Assembly: GCF_963169125.1 (NCBI RefSeq)
Contig: NC_084798.1
Span: 103,557,970-103,621,969 of the forward strand
DNA: 64,000 nt
Reading direction: 5' to 3'
DNA from: Humulus lupulus
Taxonomy: Eukaryota > Streptophyta > Magnoliopsida > Rosales > Cannabaceae
Part shown: positions 1-11,756 of the stretch, piece by piece
Layout: every line of letters begins with the position of its first letter
Position numbering within the stretch: position 1 is the stretch's first letter
Program-made: the position numbers and the translations under genes
Notes under the pieces: generated by a model
What the model saw: only the letters and a program-made list of their open reading frames with translations
Databases searched by the model: none
Told to the model about the DNA's origin: nothing

Positions 1-2
1 TA

Positions 3-215
3 GAAAAGGAAAATGCAGCGAGGATCGATGCCTAAGAAGCCTGGGGGGCTGAGGTTATTAAGGAGAGCAAGGCGAAGATCATCAAATTTCGTGAGCTGTC
101 CAACTCGGTTGGTATGGACACTATATTCCAGGTGTGGCTCTGGAACCCAAATTCGTACTTGAGTTACCTTGGGGAGGATGAAGCCTACGCCTGGCCCCCC
201 GTGAAATGCGTTTGA
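3..215 (+). pseudogene. Tat-1 antisense extra ORF, C-terminal fragment
   Basis: Reading from base 3, this strand encodes about 70 residues with one internal stop (TAA) near base 33, ending at TGA 213-215. The segment with FQVWLWNPNSYLSYLGED resembles the C-terminus of the plant 'putative gypsy type transposon' ORFs, which usually end with an aromatic-rich 'W..NP...SYLG' block. The pol genes of Tat-1 lie on the opposite strand just to the right, so this ORF converges on the integrase. Tat-2 has the same arrangement at 19,000-22,957. Extra antisense ORFs between integrase and 3' LTR are known in Tat/Retand-type elements. The rest of the ORF and the Tat-1 3' LTR lie left of the window. Assignment rests on this short motif and on position, so it is moderate. 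Confidence 0.5.
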
Positions 216-521
216 AGGCTGAGGAGGCTCGTAACAATAGTGTTTTGACTTGATTGGCCTCGAAGATGTTGTCGTTCTGTTACAGAGCTGCCCCCAAGGT
301 CTTCGGCCGCTCCTACCAATGGTGATGGGTCACCTCAGTAGCCTTGTTAGTTTTTGAGCATGTACTTTTTGTAGGTCTTCAGGCATTTGGAGCTCAAACT
401 CAATATTGATCGTGCTCCCGAGACTTTTGTATATAAATTTTAGTTTCATCAATGTAATAGATAACTCATTTTACTTAGATGTTTATCCTTTTTAACCTAG
501 TCAATTGCGTTTTATGGTTTT

Positions 522-1000
522 TCACACCAGCCTAAGGACGAGGTCCCCTATGGAGAACTTCCAATCTTTTAACTTGTAGTTAAAATATCGAGTGACCTTT
601 AGTTGATTCGAGGTGAGCCAAAGATGTGACAACTTGCAGTGTTCCTCAACTAGGACCAACAACTCGTGAACTAGTTTATGGTTGGTCGTCGGGTAGTAGG
701 TACTTGGTGCATGAATACACATTCATAGGCCATGGAGAAAGGTGTGTGGCGGCTTGACGTCCGAGTAGTAGTTCGATAGGCCCAAAGTACTTGGGGCATT
801 TCTTTGGGCCAAGCTCCCTTTGCTTGCTTTAACTAATTTTTTTGGGACATCTTGAGTGTTCTGCTCCCAGCTTCTACTTGGCCATTTTCCTTAGGGTTAG
901 CTACAAACAAAATGCTCTTGTGAATTTTGTGTTTCATGCAGAAGTCTATGAAAAGGTTGTTGTCGAACTGTAAGCTATTGTCGGTGATAAGGTCATTTTT
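522..1000 (-). pseudogene. Tat-1 integrase, second half of core and C-terminal domain
   Basis: The minus strand between about 1,000 and 520 reads as the second half of a Ty3/gypsy integrase core: a TDNSLQFDNN block, a PKENGQVEA block and, further on, the C-terminal module with KDWKFSIGDLVLRLV (522-722). The order and spacing fit Tat-group integrases. Reading is broken by stops and at least one frameshift. The upstream half lies at 2,469-2,835, separated by an LTR-like insertion. This belongs to the same minus-strand element as the RT at 11,986-12,760 and the LTR at 18,144-18,945. It is inactive. Confidence 0.75.
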
Positions 1001-2462
1001 GTATTAATATTTGTTAAGTTTTTTTTATGCTTGGATTGTGTTATGATAGCATGTGTAGTAGTTTTAACTTAATTTCATGTCTCTACAACATATTTTCTAC
1101 ATTGCATTTTATGATGATAAATCTAACATTTTGATGGCAAGTGTAGTTTATGAATCATAGGTTGAAAAAGACTCGCTGAGATAAGGTTAAAATGAAGTTT
1201 TTGAAGCATTCTAGGCTTTCGGGATTGAAATATTGAAGTGGCGACAGCGTACAAGCTTTCTAAGTTTGAGAAATGAATAAATTGAAGATATGCTGTGGCC
1301 TATAAAATTCAGGCCGCGACACTTTAAATGGAATTGGCATTTCAGATTTTTTTGTTCCAGACAGGCCGCTGCCTGCGTGACCAATTTCTACACATATTCT
1401 GTTTTGGGTCACGACACGCATTTTCTAGGCCGCGGCTTGCGATGTTGCTTTCAAATTTTTAATTAGAATTTAATTGAGACTATAAAAGATTATTAGGGTT
1501 AATTTTAGAGGAGGTTTTTATTATGGTTTAGGAGAGAAAAAGACTCAGAAAGGGCTGGAGAGAAGCTACAACACTATTGTTCATCAATCTAATTTCTTTT
1601 CTTCCCTTAATCTCTTTAATTTTAATTATAATTATGTTTGTGATTATGATTACTATTATGGAGTAGGTTCTTTTTAGGTTAAGGGTTAATTCAAAACCCA
1701 ATATATGAATTCTTGATTGTTGATAATGAATATTATTCTTTAATTTCTCTCAATATTAAATTGTTTCTATTTTTCTAATTGAATGTTATGAATTTTGTGA
1801 TTTCTTGTTAGGTGGCCAACTAATTAAGGTTTTATATTATTCAATTGTCATCTTAGAATTACTAATCACCTAATAGTTTAGGATTCTAAGTGTATGCGAT
1901 AAATTTCAATTGATAGTGATGTCAAAAGAATTGTTGATTGTGATGAAAAATAGAACCTAGGTTAAATGAATTATATGCTTCATTAATTTATTGCCTAGAT
2001 TAACTTGTTTCCATAGGACTTAAAGGTTTATCTAAGTTAAATAGATTGTATGCTTCATAGATTTATTGCTTAGTTAAAAGAGTTAATTATTGAGCGCTTC
2101 ACCTTGATTACTTATAATAGGGAGACTGGGATAATTGACTGCTTCAGCGTTATCTGCGGGGTTAATAGTTTAATTGAGAAATTGGAATAATATTTATTAT
2201 TAGTGATTAGGAATGATTGTTGAGGGTGGATATTAACCTTTAACTGTTTCTTAATATCGTAATATTAATCTTTATTTGCTTTCTAGTTTATATTATTGAA
2301 TATTGAGTTAAAAATCAAAATCCCTCTTTTAAGTTTTAGTGTTAAATATTGAATAATAAAGTGAACGATAGTCCTTGTGGGTTCGACTTGTGCTTGCTAT
2401 TATACTAAAATAATTGGAAGTATTGAAAGAAAAATCATTGTTAAATTTGTTGTGGTATATGA
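1001..2462 (+). mobile_element. LTR-like insertion inside Tat-1 integrase (probable solo LTR)
   Basis: About 1.46 kb of AT-rich non-coding DNA separates two halves of the Tat-1 integrase. Its right part carries a phrase typical of the 3' part of plant LTRs (GTCCTTGTGGGTTCGAC near 2,372, then a pyrimidine/AT-rich stretch). No gag, pol or primer-binding site is seen. The interpretation as a solo LTR is inference. Ends and target-site duplication are not clean: integrase residues resembling KLVSN and LITDN flank both sides, so a little of the core seems duplicated or rearranged. Boundaries are approximate to some tens of bases. Confidence 0.5.
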
Positions 2463-2468
2463 CACGCG

Positions 2469-2835
2469 TCAGTTGGACACCAACTTTCCCGGGAGGCCAT
2501 ACCAACAAATGATGTTCTTGATTACAAGATAATTTGTTTTCTTAGATATAATGGTCGCAAGCGTTTCTTCCTCCACCCACTTTGTGATGTAGTCGATGGC
2601 TACTATAGTGTATCGTACACTTCCTATTTCTGTAGGCAGCAACCCTATTAAGTCAATTTCCAGACTGTTAAATGCCAAGGGGTAGTCATTTGAGTCAGTT
2701 CATTAGAGGGTGCTCGGGGTATGTTGGCATACCGCTGACACTTGTCACACGTCTTAACGTACTCGAGGGAGTCTTTGTTCATGGATTGCCAAAAGTAACC
2801 CTGCTATAGGATTTTCTTGGACAAGCTTTGTTCCC
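2469..2835 (-). pseudogene. Tat-1 integrase, zinc-binding region and first half of core
   Basis: Minus-strand translation shows the integrase N-terminal block (QGYFWQSMNKDSLEYV, then CDKCQRYANIPRAPSNEL), which supplies the Cys-Cys part of the HHCC zinc site. The start of the DDE core follows (EIDLIGLLPT with the first acidic residue; IAIDYITKWVEEE-like block at 2,550-2,600). A stop (TAG) splits the zinc region, a tryptophan of the WGIDLIG-type block is lost, and the second catalytic Asp region reads VSN. The gene is cut at 2,462 by the LTR-like insertion and at 2,834 by Chromo-1. Its RNase H partner resumes at 11,757. Confidence 0.8.
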
Positions 2836-4076
2836 CAGAATGGCTCCGGAAGAGCTGAAGGAGTTGAAAGTAAAGTTTTAGAAATTATTGGATCTTGGAT
2901 TTATCAGACCTAGCTTCTCACCGTGGGGTGCTCTGGTTTCGTTTGTGAAGAAGAAGGATGGGATCCTGAGGATGTGTATAGATTACAGGGAGTTGAACAA
3001 GCTGACTATCAAGAACAAGTACCCACTACCGAGGATAGACGACCTGTTTGACCAGTTGCTGGGTAAGACAGTGCTTTCAAAGATTGATCTTCAATTTGGT
3101 TATCACCAGTTGAGGATCAGGGATGAGGATATACTGAAGACGACATTTCACACAAGGTATGAGGATTATGAGTTTCTAGTCATGTCATTTGGGTTGACCA
3201 ATGCCTCAGCAGCATTCATGGATCTGATGAACAGGGTGTTCAAGGATTATTTGGATCAATTCGTGATTGTATTCATCGACGACATTCTAGTCTACTCTTG
3301 TTCAGAGGCAGAGCATGAGAAACATCTCCGGTTACTATTACAAAGATTAAGGGAGCACCGGTTGTAGCCAAGTTTAAGAAGTGTGAATTTTGGTGACCAC
3401 AGGTGACATTCCTTGGTCACATTGTTAGTGAGGATGGGATTAAAGTGGATCCAGCCAAGGTTGAAGCAGTTAAGGATTGGCCGAGGCTAAGGAATGCCTC
3501 AGAGGTCAGGAATTTCCTTGGGTTGGCAGGGTATTATAGATGATTTGTGGAAGGATTCTCAAAGATTGCTACACCATTGACAAAATTGACATGGAAGAAC
3601 TTGAAGTTTGTGTGGTCAGACAGATGTGAGAATAGCTTTTTGGAGTTGAAGCGACGGTTGATTACTGCTCCAGTACTGAGTCTTCCTTCAGATGGGGATA
3701 AGTTTGTGGTGTACTGCGATGCATCGAGACTGAGGTTAGGATGTGTGTTTATGCAGACTAGGAAGGTCATCGCCTACACATCGCGAAAATTGAAGAAGTA
3801 TGAACAACGATACCCTACTCACAATTTGAAGTTAGCAGCGGTGGTATTTTCACTGTAGGTGTGGCGACACTATTTGTATGGAGAAAAATGCGATATATAC
3901 ACCGATCATAAGAGCTCAAAGTATTTCTTCACCCAGAAGGATCTAAACATGAGATAGAGACGTTGGCTAGAGGTGGTAAAAGATTTTTATTGTGAGATTC
4001 ATTACCATCCAGGGAAAGCCAATGTAGTGGCAGACGCTTTGAGTCGGAGGGGCCCAGGACAGTTGTGTAGTTCGAA
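2834..4076 (+). pseudogene. Chromo-1 reverse transcriptase and RNase H
   Basis: The RT region reads from MAPEELKELK (2,837) through [14 protein letters not shown], the FSKIDL-type catalytic block (here [13 protein letters not shown]), and the catalytic [10 protein letters not shown] (3,270-3,300). RT palm motifs are therefore present, and the open part is 2,888-3,367 (159 residues). The thumb ([15 protein letters not shown]) follows after a frameshift, then RNase H with YCDAS near 3,715, TDHKS near 3,905 and ADALSR near 4,035. In-frame stops lie near 2,879, 3,367, 3,540, 3,857 and 3,955. Most can be explained as CAG-to-TAG or CGA-to-TGA. The family normally encodes one continuous gag-pol polyprotein that copies element RNA into DNA in cytoplasmic particles. 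This copy cannot. Confidence 0.9.
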
Positions 4077-4319
4077 GCAGATTGAAGGAATTGGTAGAAG
4101 ACATGACTAAAGTAAGGGTAGAGTTAGTGGTGGGCTGGTTGGACAATATTACCTTCCAGTACACACTCTTGGAGAGAATAGAGGAGGGTCAGATGAGTGA
4201 TTCTAAGTTGATGAATCTTAGAGAAGATCTCCTTGCTGGAGTAGCTAAGGATTGTTCCATTACAGAGACGGGTTTGCTGAGATACAAGGGTCGGATTTGT
4301 GTTCTGATAAACGTGGGTC

Positions 4320-5575
4320 TCAGATGAGAGATCCTTGATGAATCTCATACCTCATCGTATTCATTACATGCAGGCAAAATGAAGATGTATCAGGGTCTAA
4401 GGTCATTGTATTGGTGGCCTGGGATGAAGAAAGACGTGGTTGACTATGTGGCGAAGTGTCTAATATATTAGCAGGAGAAGACTGAACACCAGTGGCCAAC
4501 GGGGTTGTTACAGCCTTTAGGTATTCCTGAGTGGAAGTGGGAAGACGTTACTATGGATTTTGTAGGAGGCATGCTCAGGACAGTGGGGAAACATGACTCG
4601 GTATGGGAGATAGTGAACAAATATACCAAGTCAACTCATTTTCTACCAGTGAGGACAAACTATGCCATGGACCAGTATGCACAACTGTATGTGAGAGAGA
4701 TTGTACATCTCCATGGGGTTCCAAAATCTATAGTGTCAGACCGGGAACCCATTTTTACTTCCAAGTTTGGGGGAACCTTGTAGAAGGCTATGGGGACTCA
4801 CTTGAAGTTTAGTACAGCCTATTATCCTCACACAGACAGGCAGTCTGAGAGGATGATTCAAATATTGGAGGGCATGCTTAAAGCAAGCGTACTAGATTTG
4901 AGTAAGTATCTTCTATTGATTGAGTTTTCATACAATAACAATTATCAATCAACGATTGGAGTAGCTCCATATGAGATGCTGTATGGAAGGAAGTGTAGGT
5001 CACCCATTAGTTGGGATGAAATGGAATAAAGGAAGTATTTGGGTCCTGAGAAGGTTTAGAGGACTAACGAGGCTATTGAGAAGATCTGAGCTCAAATGCT
5101 CACCTCACAAAGTAGACAGAAAAGCTACGCTGACCCTAAGCGTAGGGACGTGGAGTTCCAGGTAGGGGACCACGAATTTATGCGAGTTTCACTATTGCAG
5201 GGAGTAAAAAGGTTTGGAAAGAAGGGCAAGTTGACACCTAGGTTTGTAGGACTTTTTGAGATCCTAGAAAGGATCGGGCAGGAAGCCTATAGATTGGCTC
5301 TGCCACCGTCATTATCAGGAGTTCATGATGTGTATCACATCTCAATGTTTAGGAAGTATGTGTCAGACATGACCCATGTATTGGGCTATGAGGATCTTGA
5401 GCTACAAATGAATCTGTCTTATGAGGAACGACCTGTTCAGATCCTAGATAGAAATGACAAGGTTCTGAGGAATAAAAAGATTCCTCTAGTTAAAGTGTTA
5501 TGGAGGAATAACAAGGTCGAGGAAGCGACCTAGGAGCAAGAGTCATTTAAGCAGGATCAGCATCCCGAGTTGTTC
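4320..5575 (+). pseudogene. Chromo-1 integrase and chromodomain
   Basis: The integrase zinc region starts at about 4,325 (DESHTSSYSLHAGKMKMYQ, GLRSLYWWPGMKKDV). Its second cysteine pair is damaged (CLIY then stop). The core follows: TMDFVGG with the first Asp (4,552-4,575), SIVSDREPIFTS with the second (4,732-4,765), and SERMIQILEGML with Glu (4,845-4,875). Then come [14 protein letters not shown] and the GKLTPRFVGLFEILE C-terminal module. A chromodomain-like tail (LVKVLWRNNKVEEAT, near 5,490-5,530, then stop in place of Trp) places the element with chromoviruses, where this tail is thought to guide insertion to particular chromatin. Stops occur near 4,471, 4,783, 5,029, 5,057, 5,087 and 5,531. 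The DDE residues remain but the frame is lost. Confidence 0.9.
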
Positions 5576-5605
5576 AAGTTAATTTCAAGGACAAAATTTT
5601 CAGTA

Positions 5606-5617
5606 GGAGGGGATAGT
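5606..5617 (+). other. Chromo-1 polypurine tract
   Basis: Purine-rich AGGAGGGGATAG lies directly before the LTR start TGTAATG. This is the expected position of the plus-strand primer in a Ty3/gypsy element. The same phrase precedes the 3' LTR of Chromo-3 at about 56,070-56,082. Confidence 0.75.
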
Positions 5618-6395
5618 TGTAATGTCCCCAATTGCTAATAAGGCTTAGTACCTTGATTTGTATGCCTTGATTTAATATATGTGTGATTAAGTGGCATATA
5701 TGAATTATATTGTGATATGAATATGTATGCATGTTTATGTGTATTAACTATGCATGTGGGCGCGTTTTTGTTAATAAGGGAATATTTGTAATGTTGACCC
5801 GTTGAGGGTATAAATGTAATTATATGCATTATGTGATTGAGACCACATTATTATGTGGATATATTAGCGATATTCGGCATGAGGCGATCCTAGTGAACGA
5901 GTTGGTGGAAAAGTCACAACTTTGTCAAAAACTTGTCTTTGGGTGAGCCTAGGGGTATTTTAGTAATTTAGTGCGTAGTCGGGATCTATTGGGTGATGAA
6001 TAGCTATTTGGTGATCATTTGGGAATGATGGGATTAATTCGAAATCTTAAGTGGAATTTGAGGTTTAGTGGGCAATGTGGCAAATGACGACATTACCCTT
6101 GGGGACGTGAAGAAGCAAGAATGTAGGCTAGGGGCGTTTTGGGTCTTTTCCAAGCCTTCAGATATGTTTGGTGAATCACAAGAAGAAGATTTCAGAAACC
6201 AAAAACACAATACTTCACTCTCAGTTTCCCTCTCTCCTTCTAATTTTCTCTCAAGTTAGGGAGTGTGGAATTCTTGGAGCTCATAATCTAGTGGTGATCT
6301 GAATTAGAATTGAGGCTATGATTGAGGACTGGAGGCAGATATGAGTACCAGAAACTAAGAGTATTCGAATTCTGCTGAGGGATTCAGAGGTATAA
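5618..6395 (+). repeat. Chromo-1 3' LTR, segment 1 of 3
   Basis: Begins TGTAATGTCCCCAA immediately after the polypurine tract. It shares with the other Tekay-like LTRs here the 'CTAATAAGGCTTAG...CTTGATT' head and the GAGGCGATCCTAG block (5,881). It is interrupted at 6,396 by a solo LTR and resumes at 8,618, then at 11,236. Net length of the three segments is about 1.6 kb. Confidence 0.8.
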
Positions 6396-8612
6396 TGTAA
6401 CGACCCAAAATCACTAATATGGCTTAAGGGCCTTGATTAGTGTGCCGGGAGGGCATAATTTGTTTATGTGTGAATTTATTAACTTAATACATGATTATAT
6501 GATAAGCATGCCAATATGCTTATATGAATGTAAATGTGATTATATGCTATACTTGTGAGAACCACATTATCATGTGGGTAAAACTGCAACATGCGATTTG
6601 AGGCGATCCTAGGGAGCTAGTTAGCGGGAAAGTCACAACGGGGCTTAATACTTGACTTTGGGCAAGTCAAGGGGTATTTCAAGTATTGGATGGTTATTTA
6701 GGTTATCGGGTTATAGAAATAAATAATTGAAGATATATTTGAGGTTAGGAAGTCTAGGTGGGAATACTGGAGAATTTTACCATTTTGCCCTCGGGGACAT
6801 TTCCAGTACCCCGAGCCTCGGGATTAACTTAATTGCCTGAGAATAGACTAAGTAAAACACAGAATTCGGTGCAACAATAGGAACTGACCTTCTCTCCTTT
6901 TCTCTCTCTCTCTCAAAGGAAACCATTGGAATCTAAGGGAAATTCAGCTGGAAACTCTATGATTTGAGCTAGAGTTTTGAGGGATTAGCTCAGTTTTAGC
7001 AAAGGAATTCCACTAGGACTGAGGTAAGGATTGAATCACAATTTTTGTAGTTGAAATTCTGTGGTTTTGATTGAGTTCTAAAGGGTTTTGGGTTTTAAAA
7101 TTGAAGACTAAATTGAAGCTAGGAACTTGGGAGTTAGCTCAGAAATTGCTTAGAGAATTGGTTCTGCAGTGAAGGTAAGCTTGAATTTATGATTTAATAC
7201 TTGAATTCTGATGTTTTCTTGGCTGGTTTTAGCGTTCTTGAGCTTTTGGATTTCAGAGATTGAAGTGGGATTTTGATGAGATTTTAAGCTAGGTTTTCGC
7301 TGGATTATGTTGCTGGAATCATGTTAGAAGTTTTGTGATAATTGAGTTATGGAATTAGGATGGTTTTGGATGGTTTTGAGTGAGGTTTGAGAGTTAAAAA
7401 TGGAGGTTTTTCTGGGTTCGAAAGGGTCAGGCCGTGGCCCGTGTCTGGTTTTGGGCGTGGGGGAGCCTTTGGTTGGGGCCATGTCGTGGCATGGGAGGCT
7501 TGAGCCGCGACCCTTAAGGAAAGTAGGGGTTTTTGGATTTTAAGCATGCGAATTTAACCTAGGGTGCTCGGGATCGAATCTACTACTGTGCTTGGTGGAA
7601 TTCGATGTTCTGGAGATTAGAACTTTGTCTAGAATCCTTTATTTTACAATTATTAATGGTATCTCTTATCTTGGTTGTGACTAGGTTTAAGCTAGGGGCT
7701 CGGAAAATGGATCATGGTCAAGAGGCATCTCGCGTAACCAGTTTATTTGGAAACTAAAGGTAAGAAAACTGCACTCGGTTGTGGATTTATAATGGGACTA
7801 AGGGTTCCCTATTTTGTATGCTTTGTGAAGGATGGTATTATGCCATGTAAATAGTAAACAAACGGCTTAAGAGTGCCGAAGTTTATACTAGCGCACAGAG
7901 CGCGACTCAACCACTGGTAACTGAGGACAACTTGTTATGCACTGAGCTCGGTTTAAGCGGGCCGGAGTCAGTGAGATAAACAGAGGGTGCGACCTAAGGT
8001 GTCGACCCTGATTACCGTGTGATTTGATTGTTATTATTGATTGGTGGATTGTTATGCTGTATAGCTGGGTGTTGATTAGCTGAATCTTTGGTTGAATCTT
8101 CATGCTTTCTGATTATTATGGTAATTTAAGTGTATAAACATGCTTAAGGGGTTATCCAAAGGTTATTGTTGCTTGTTATATAATGTGATATGTTTTCTTG
8201 CTGGGCCTTGGCTCACGGGTGCTTCATGGTGCAGGTAAAGGCAAGGGCAAGTTTGATCAGCCCTGAGTTGGAGAGCTCTGAGATCAGAATGTACATGATC
8301 AGCTGCTTAGCCGCCACGGTTGAGAAGGAGACAGGAACAGGAGAACCAGAAACGTCTGTTTTTCCCTTAGAGTGGCTAATGGTTGTTTGAACTCTGGAAT
8401 TTTTGTAAACTGACTTTTGAACGCTGTTCCTTTTTGGGATCCCATATGTAAAAATATTTAGTTGTATGAAATGCACCTTTTGAGACCAAAATCTTTTAAC
8501 CCTAGTTCATTAGTGGTTCCTGTATCACATTTTTCACTAAATGACTTGATTAGCAAGTCCTCTACCTTTATAAGTACACAGTATAGCGGTCTTGGCTATC
8601 CAGGGTGTTACA
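6396..8612 (+). mobile_element. Solo LTR B (Tekay-like, 2,217 bp)
   Basis: Starts TGTAACGACCC and ends GGTGTTACA, and is flanked by perfect 5-bp duplications TATAA at 6,391-6,395 and 8,613-8,617. There is no internal domain, PBS or second LTR, so this is a solo LTR left by LTR-LTR recombination. It contains a short CT microsatellite near 6,900-6,918 and the conserved box at 8,192-8,246. It lies in the same orientation as the LTR it interrupts. Confidence 0.93.
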
Positions 8613-8617
8613 TATAA

Positions 8618-8942
8618 GTTCTCTCCTTGTAACTTTCTGTAATGTTCTTGGTAGGTTGAGTTTATAGGACCTTAAGTTGTAATTGCTATGTTTTAGAAGC
8701 TATAGCTTGTTATCTATTGTGTATATGAATTGCTCGAATATATTGGGTAGTCTATTTGGGGTAAATATTTAGTTTGGAGGGGTTTTGGAGGAGATTGCGA
8801 TTTCTGAAATCGCTAATTTTCTGGGATCGTAGGGTCGCATTGTGACGCTGCTCTTGGAGCACCACAACTCGCATGAACTCAGGGGCTTGGGGTGGTTCTC
8901 TGAACCACCTTAGCACTGTGGCACTAGGTGAGTTGTTCTGCG
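8618..8942 (+). repeat. Chromo-1 3' LTR, segment 2 of 3
   Basis: Sequence between the two nested LTRs. The left edge follows the TATAA duplication of solo LTR B. The right edge is the ACACG (8,943-8,947) that seems to be the left target duplication of LTR C. It contains the 'GTCGCATTGTGACGC' region that other members show as paired GTCGCGAC-like phrases. Confidence 0.7.
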
Positions 8943-8947
8943 ACACG

Positions 8948-11230
8948 TGTCTAGGGGATTAAGGGGATTTGCTCTCTCTAATCCAGGATCGTTAGACTTT
9001 GTACTTTAAATAATGTCAAACTTGCCAATCAAGTCATTTGGTTATAAACGTGTAACTAAGGTTAACGTCAAAGGTTTGGGTTAAAAATTTTGGTCAAGGA
9101 ACCGTTGAATTTCATTTAAAAAGTTTCATACGTACATGGGATCCCCAAAATATTACAAACAAGTGTTTAAAAGAGTGTATATACATCAAAAGTTACAATC
9201 GGCTGACCTAAGAGGCAAAATTAGGGCTACAACCCTAGTTCCTCTGAGAAATCCTCAGCCATGGTGGACGAGCAGCCGCATATGTACACATTGCCACCGA
9301 AACTCTCCAACTCATTGCTGGTCAAGCTTTCCTTTTCCCTTACCTGCACCACATAGCACTTGTGAGCCAAGGCTCAGCAAGAAAACATAAACATGTGCGT
9401 GAACAGAAAATACAGATTTCCAGATACTTATCTAGAATGACCAGTAGTAATAACCTACTCATACATGCCTAAACTTACAAATAAATGGTCATTGGACCAT
9501 TCGGGGGCCGCTGCCCTGAATAGTTGACCGTAGAGTCAACCCCGGGGCCCTATGCCCTAGCTATGTGACCATAGAGTCACCTGGGGCCATCGCCCTTAGC
9601 TCTAGGTAACTAGCCATAGAGCTATCCAAACACTTTTTTTTCCAACGACCATTGGGTCGGCCAACGTATTAGTATGTTGCGGATTTAGGCCTAAGCCTTT
9701 CGATCAGTGAGCAGTGCGCTATTTCCGTCCTTGACTAATAAGTTAAGCGCTGAACCAGGTATTCAAAAACAGATATAGATAAGCATACTCTAGACAATAC
9801 AGTTATGCATACATATTAATCACATAACATCATCAAGTAATTGCAAATATGGTAATAACCATGCTCCTTAACGAGGCCAAGCCCTAGCTACGCAAATCAT
9901 GCGAACAGTCATGTAACACATGACCCTCAATGGCAGGTCACAGTCCTAGCTACGCAAATCAAGTATAGAATATTCAAGTATGTTTAATCAACAAGCGAAA
10001 TGATAACTTAAACATGTTCATTCTTAGGGGCCCAAGCCTTATTAATAATTATAGTCAACAATCGGGCCAAGCCCTAATCACACATATATCACATATTGGG
10101 TGCAGTTTTCTTACCTCAGGTCTGAGTATAACGTAAAATAAGAATGACCCTCGAGCACGATTCTGGTTTTGAGCCCCCTAGCGATAACCTAGTCACAACC
10201 ATAATATAGGATTTCATCAATAACGACCAAATTTTAAAGGTTTCCGAACAGGGTCGCGACCTAACCCTGTGCACCTAGAATTCCTCCATTTTTCTCCAGC
10301 CAAACTCAATCAAAACCACCCCAAATCAACCCTAAAAAAAAAATTCAATTCTCATAGAAAATTTATTATCTTCCCAGCAACAAATCCCAACTAAAAACTG
10401 GATGAAAAACTCATCAAAACTCATTAATCCAACATTTGAGCTATATTCTCAAGAACACCGAAAACTCTAGCAGAATTTAGTTAAAATAGAGGTTGGAACC
10501 TTAGCCCAACTGTGATTTAAGTCCCCCCTAGCTGTAGCCAATCCAATTCCCAAGTTCAAGCCTTCAATCTCCAAGTTTTCAGCCAAAAATCCCTTGGTTT
10601 CCTCAAGCAATTCACTTAGAAAATAAAAGAGAATGAGGGAGAGAGAGAGAGAGAGGGTCGATTGTTAAGCAGCATGTTTTTTGTGTTTTATGTTTTGTTC
10701 CCTTAAGGCTTAAGTTACTTAAGCTAATCCCGAGGCTCGGGGAACCAAAAACGTCCCCGAGGGAAAAATGGTCAAAATCCCCAGTATTCCCTCTTAATCT
10801 CACTAACTCCAAATATATCCTCAATTATAAATTTCTATTCCTCGATAACCCGATACTGTGCTAAATACCTAAGATACTCCTTGACTTGCCTTGAGTCAGG
10901 TATTGGGCCCCGTTGTGATTTTCCCGCTAACTTGCTCCCTAGGATCGTCTCGTGCCGAATAATCCAACTAAACCCATATAATAATGTGGTCTCTCACATA
11001 TATCACATATATACAATTATGTCCATAATGGGCCAAATTATGAAAATTGCCTTTCTAATAAGAAACTGACCCACAAGCATATTTAATACTCCTAAACATT
11101 CATAACTAGTTATATTATCATATAACTCACATAATCATACACAAATATATCATATAAGTAATTTCGTATATTGCCATCCTGACACCCTAATCAAGGCCCT
11201 AAGCCTTATTAGGTAATTTGGGACGTTACA
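8948..11230 (-). mobile_element. Solo LTR C, minus orientation (about 2,283 bp)
   Basis: On the minus strand it starts TGTAACGTCCCAAATTACC (from 11,230) and ends ...CCCTAGACA (8,948). The flanking 5-mers ACACG (8,943-8,947) and ACACT (11,231-11,235) differ at one base, as expected for an old duplication. It carries the reversed conserved box at 9,331-9,386 and a GA microsatellite near 10,638-10,656. Its 3' terminus diverges from the usual GCGTTACA, so that end is less certain than the other. No internal domain is present. Confidence 0.75.
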
Positions 11231-11235
11231 ACACT

Positions 11236-11756
11236 TGTCTAACTCGTTGATTGTTTAAGTTGAATTATGCATTTGTTGGAGCAGGGTTGTTACTGCTAAG
11301 CTTGTTGTTCATATTCTGTTGCTTATGTTAATCTGTTGATTTAAGTTTTCTTGTTGAGCCTTGGCTCATAGGTTCTATGTGGTGCAGGTAAGGGAAAGGG
11401 GAAGATGGACAAGCCATGAGTTGGAGAGCTTTAGGGACGACGTGTACATTTGTAGCTGCTCGACCGCCATGGTCGAGGATTCAACAGGGACTAGAGCCAA
11501 AATTTAATTTTTTCGCTTAGGCCGGATTATGTTGTAATTACTTTTGGAGTTGTAAATGCCTGATAAACACTTATTTTGTGATCCCAAGTATAGACTCAAA
11601 CTTTTAAATGAAAAGCACTATTCCTATGATCAAATTTTTTAAACTCACATCAATCAATTAACCTTAGTTACACGTTTATATCTAAGTGACTTAATTAGCA
11701 AGTCCAACACTATTTAAAATACACAGTGTAATGGTCTTGGCTATCCGGGCGTTACA
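11236..11756 (+). repeat. Chromo-1 3' LTR, segment 3 of 3
   Basis: Terminal part of the Chromo-1 3' LTR. It carries the conserved box at 11,344-11,400 and ends CCGGGCGTTACA at 11,756. The next bases (GTGGC) begin the Tat-1 RNase H on the opposite strand. The expected partner duplication on the left of Chromo-1 is absent because that end is truncated. Confidence 0.8.

Larger units (their letters stand above)
2834..11756 (+). mobile_element. Chromo-1: 5'-truncated Tekay-like chromovirus with nested LTRs
   Basis: A Ty3/gypsy element on the plus strand begins abruptly inside its reverse transcriptase at about 2,834 and runs through RNase H, integrase and chromodomain to a polypurine tract (5,606-5,617). 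Its 3' LTR starts TGTAATG at 5,618. That LTR is interrupted by a solo LTR at 6,396-8,612 and by a reversed LTR at 8,948-11,230, and ends GTTACA at 11,756. The 5' LTR, gag and protease are missing. The element sits in Tat-1, between its RNase H (resumes at 11,757) and integrase (resumes at 2,835). Part of Tat-1 there is also lost, so the 5' truncation probably came with a deletion of host sequence. Confidence 0.8.
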
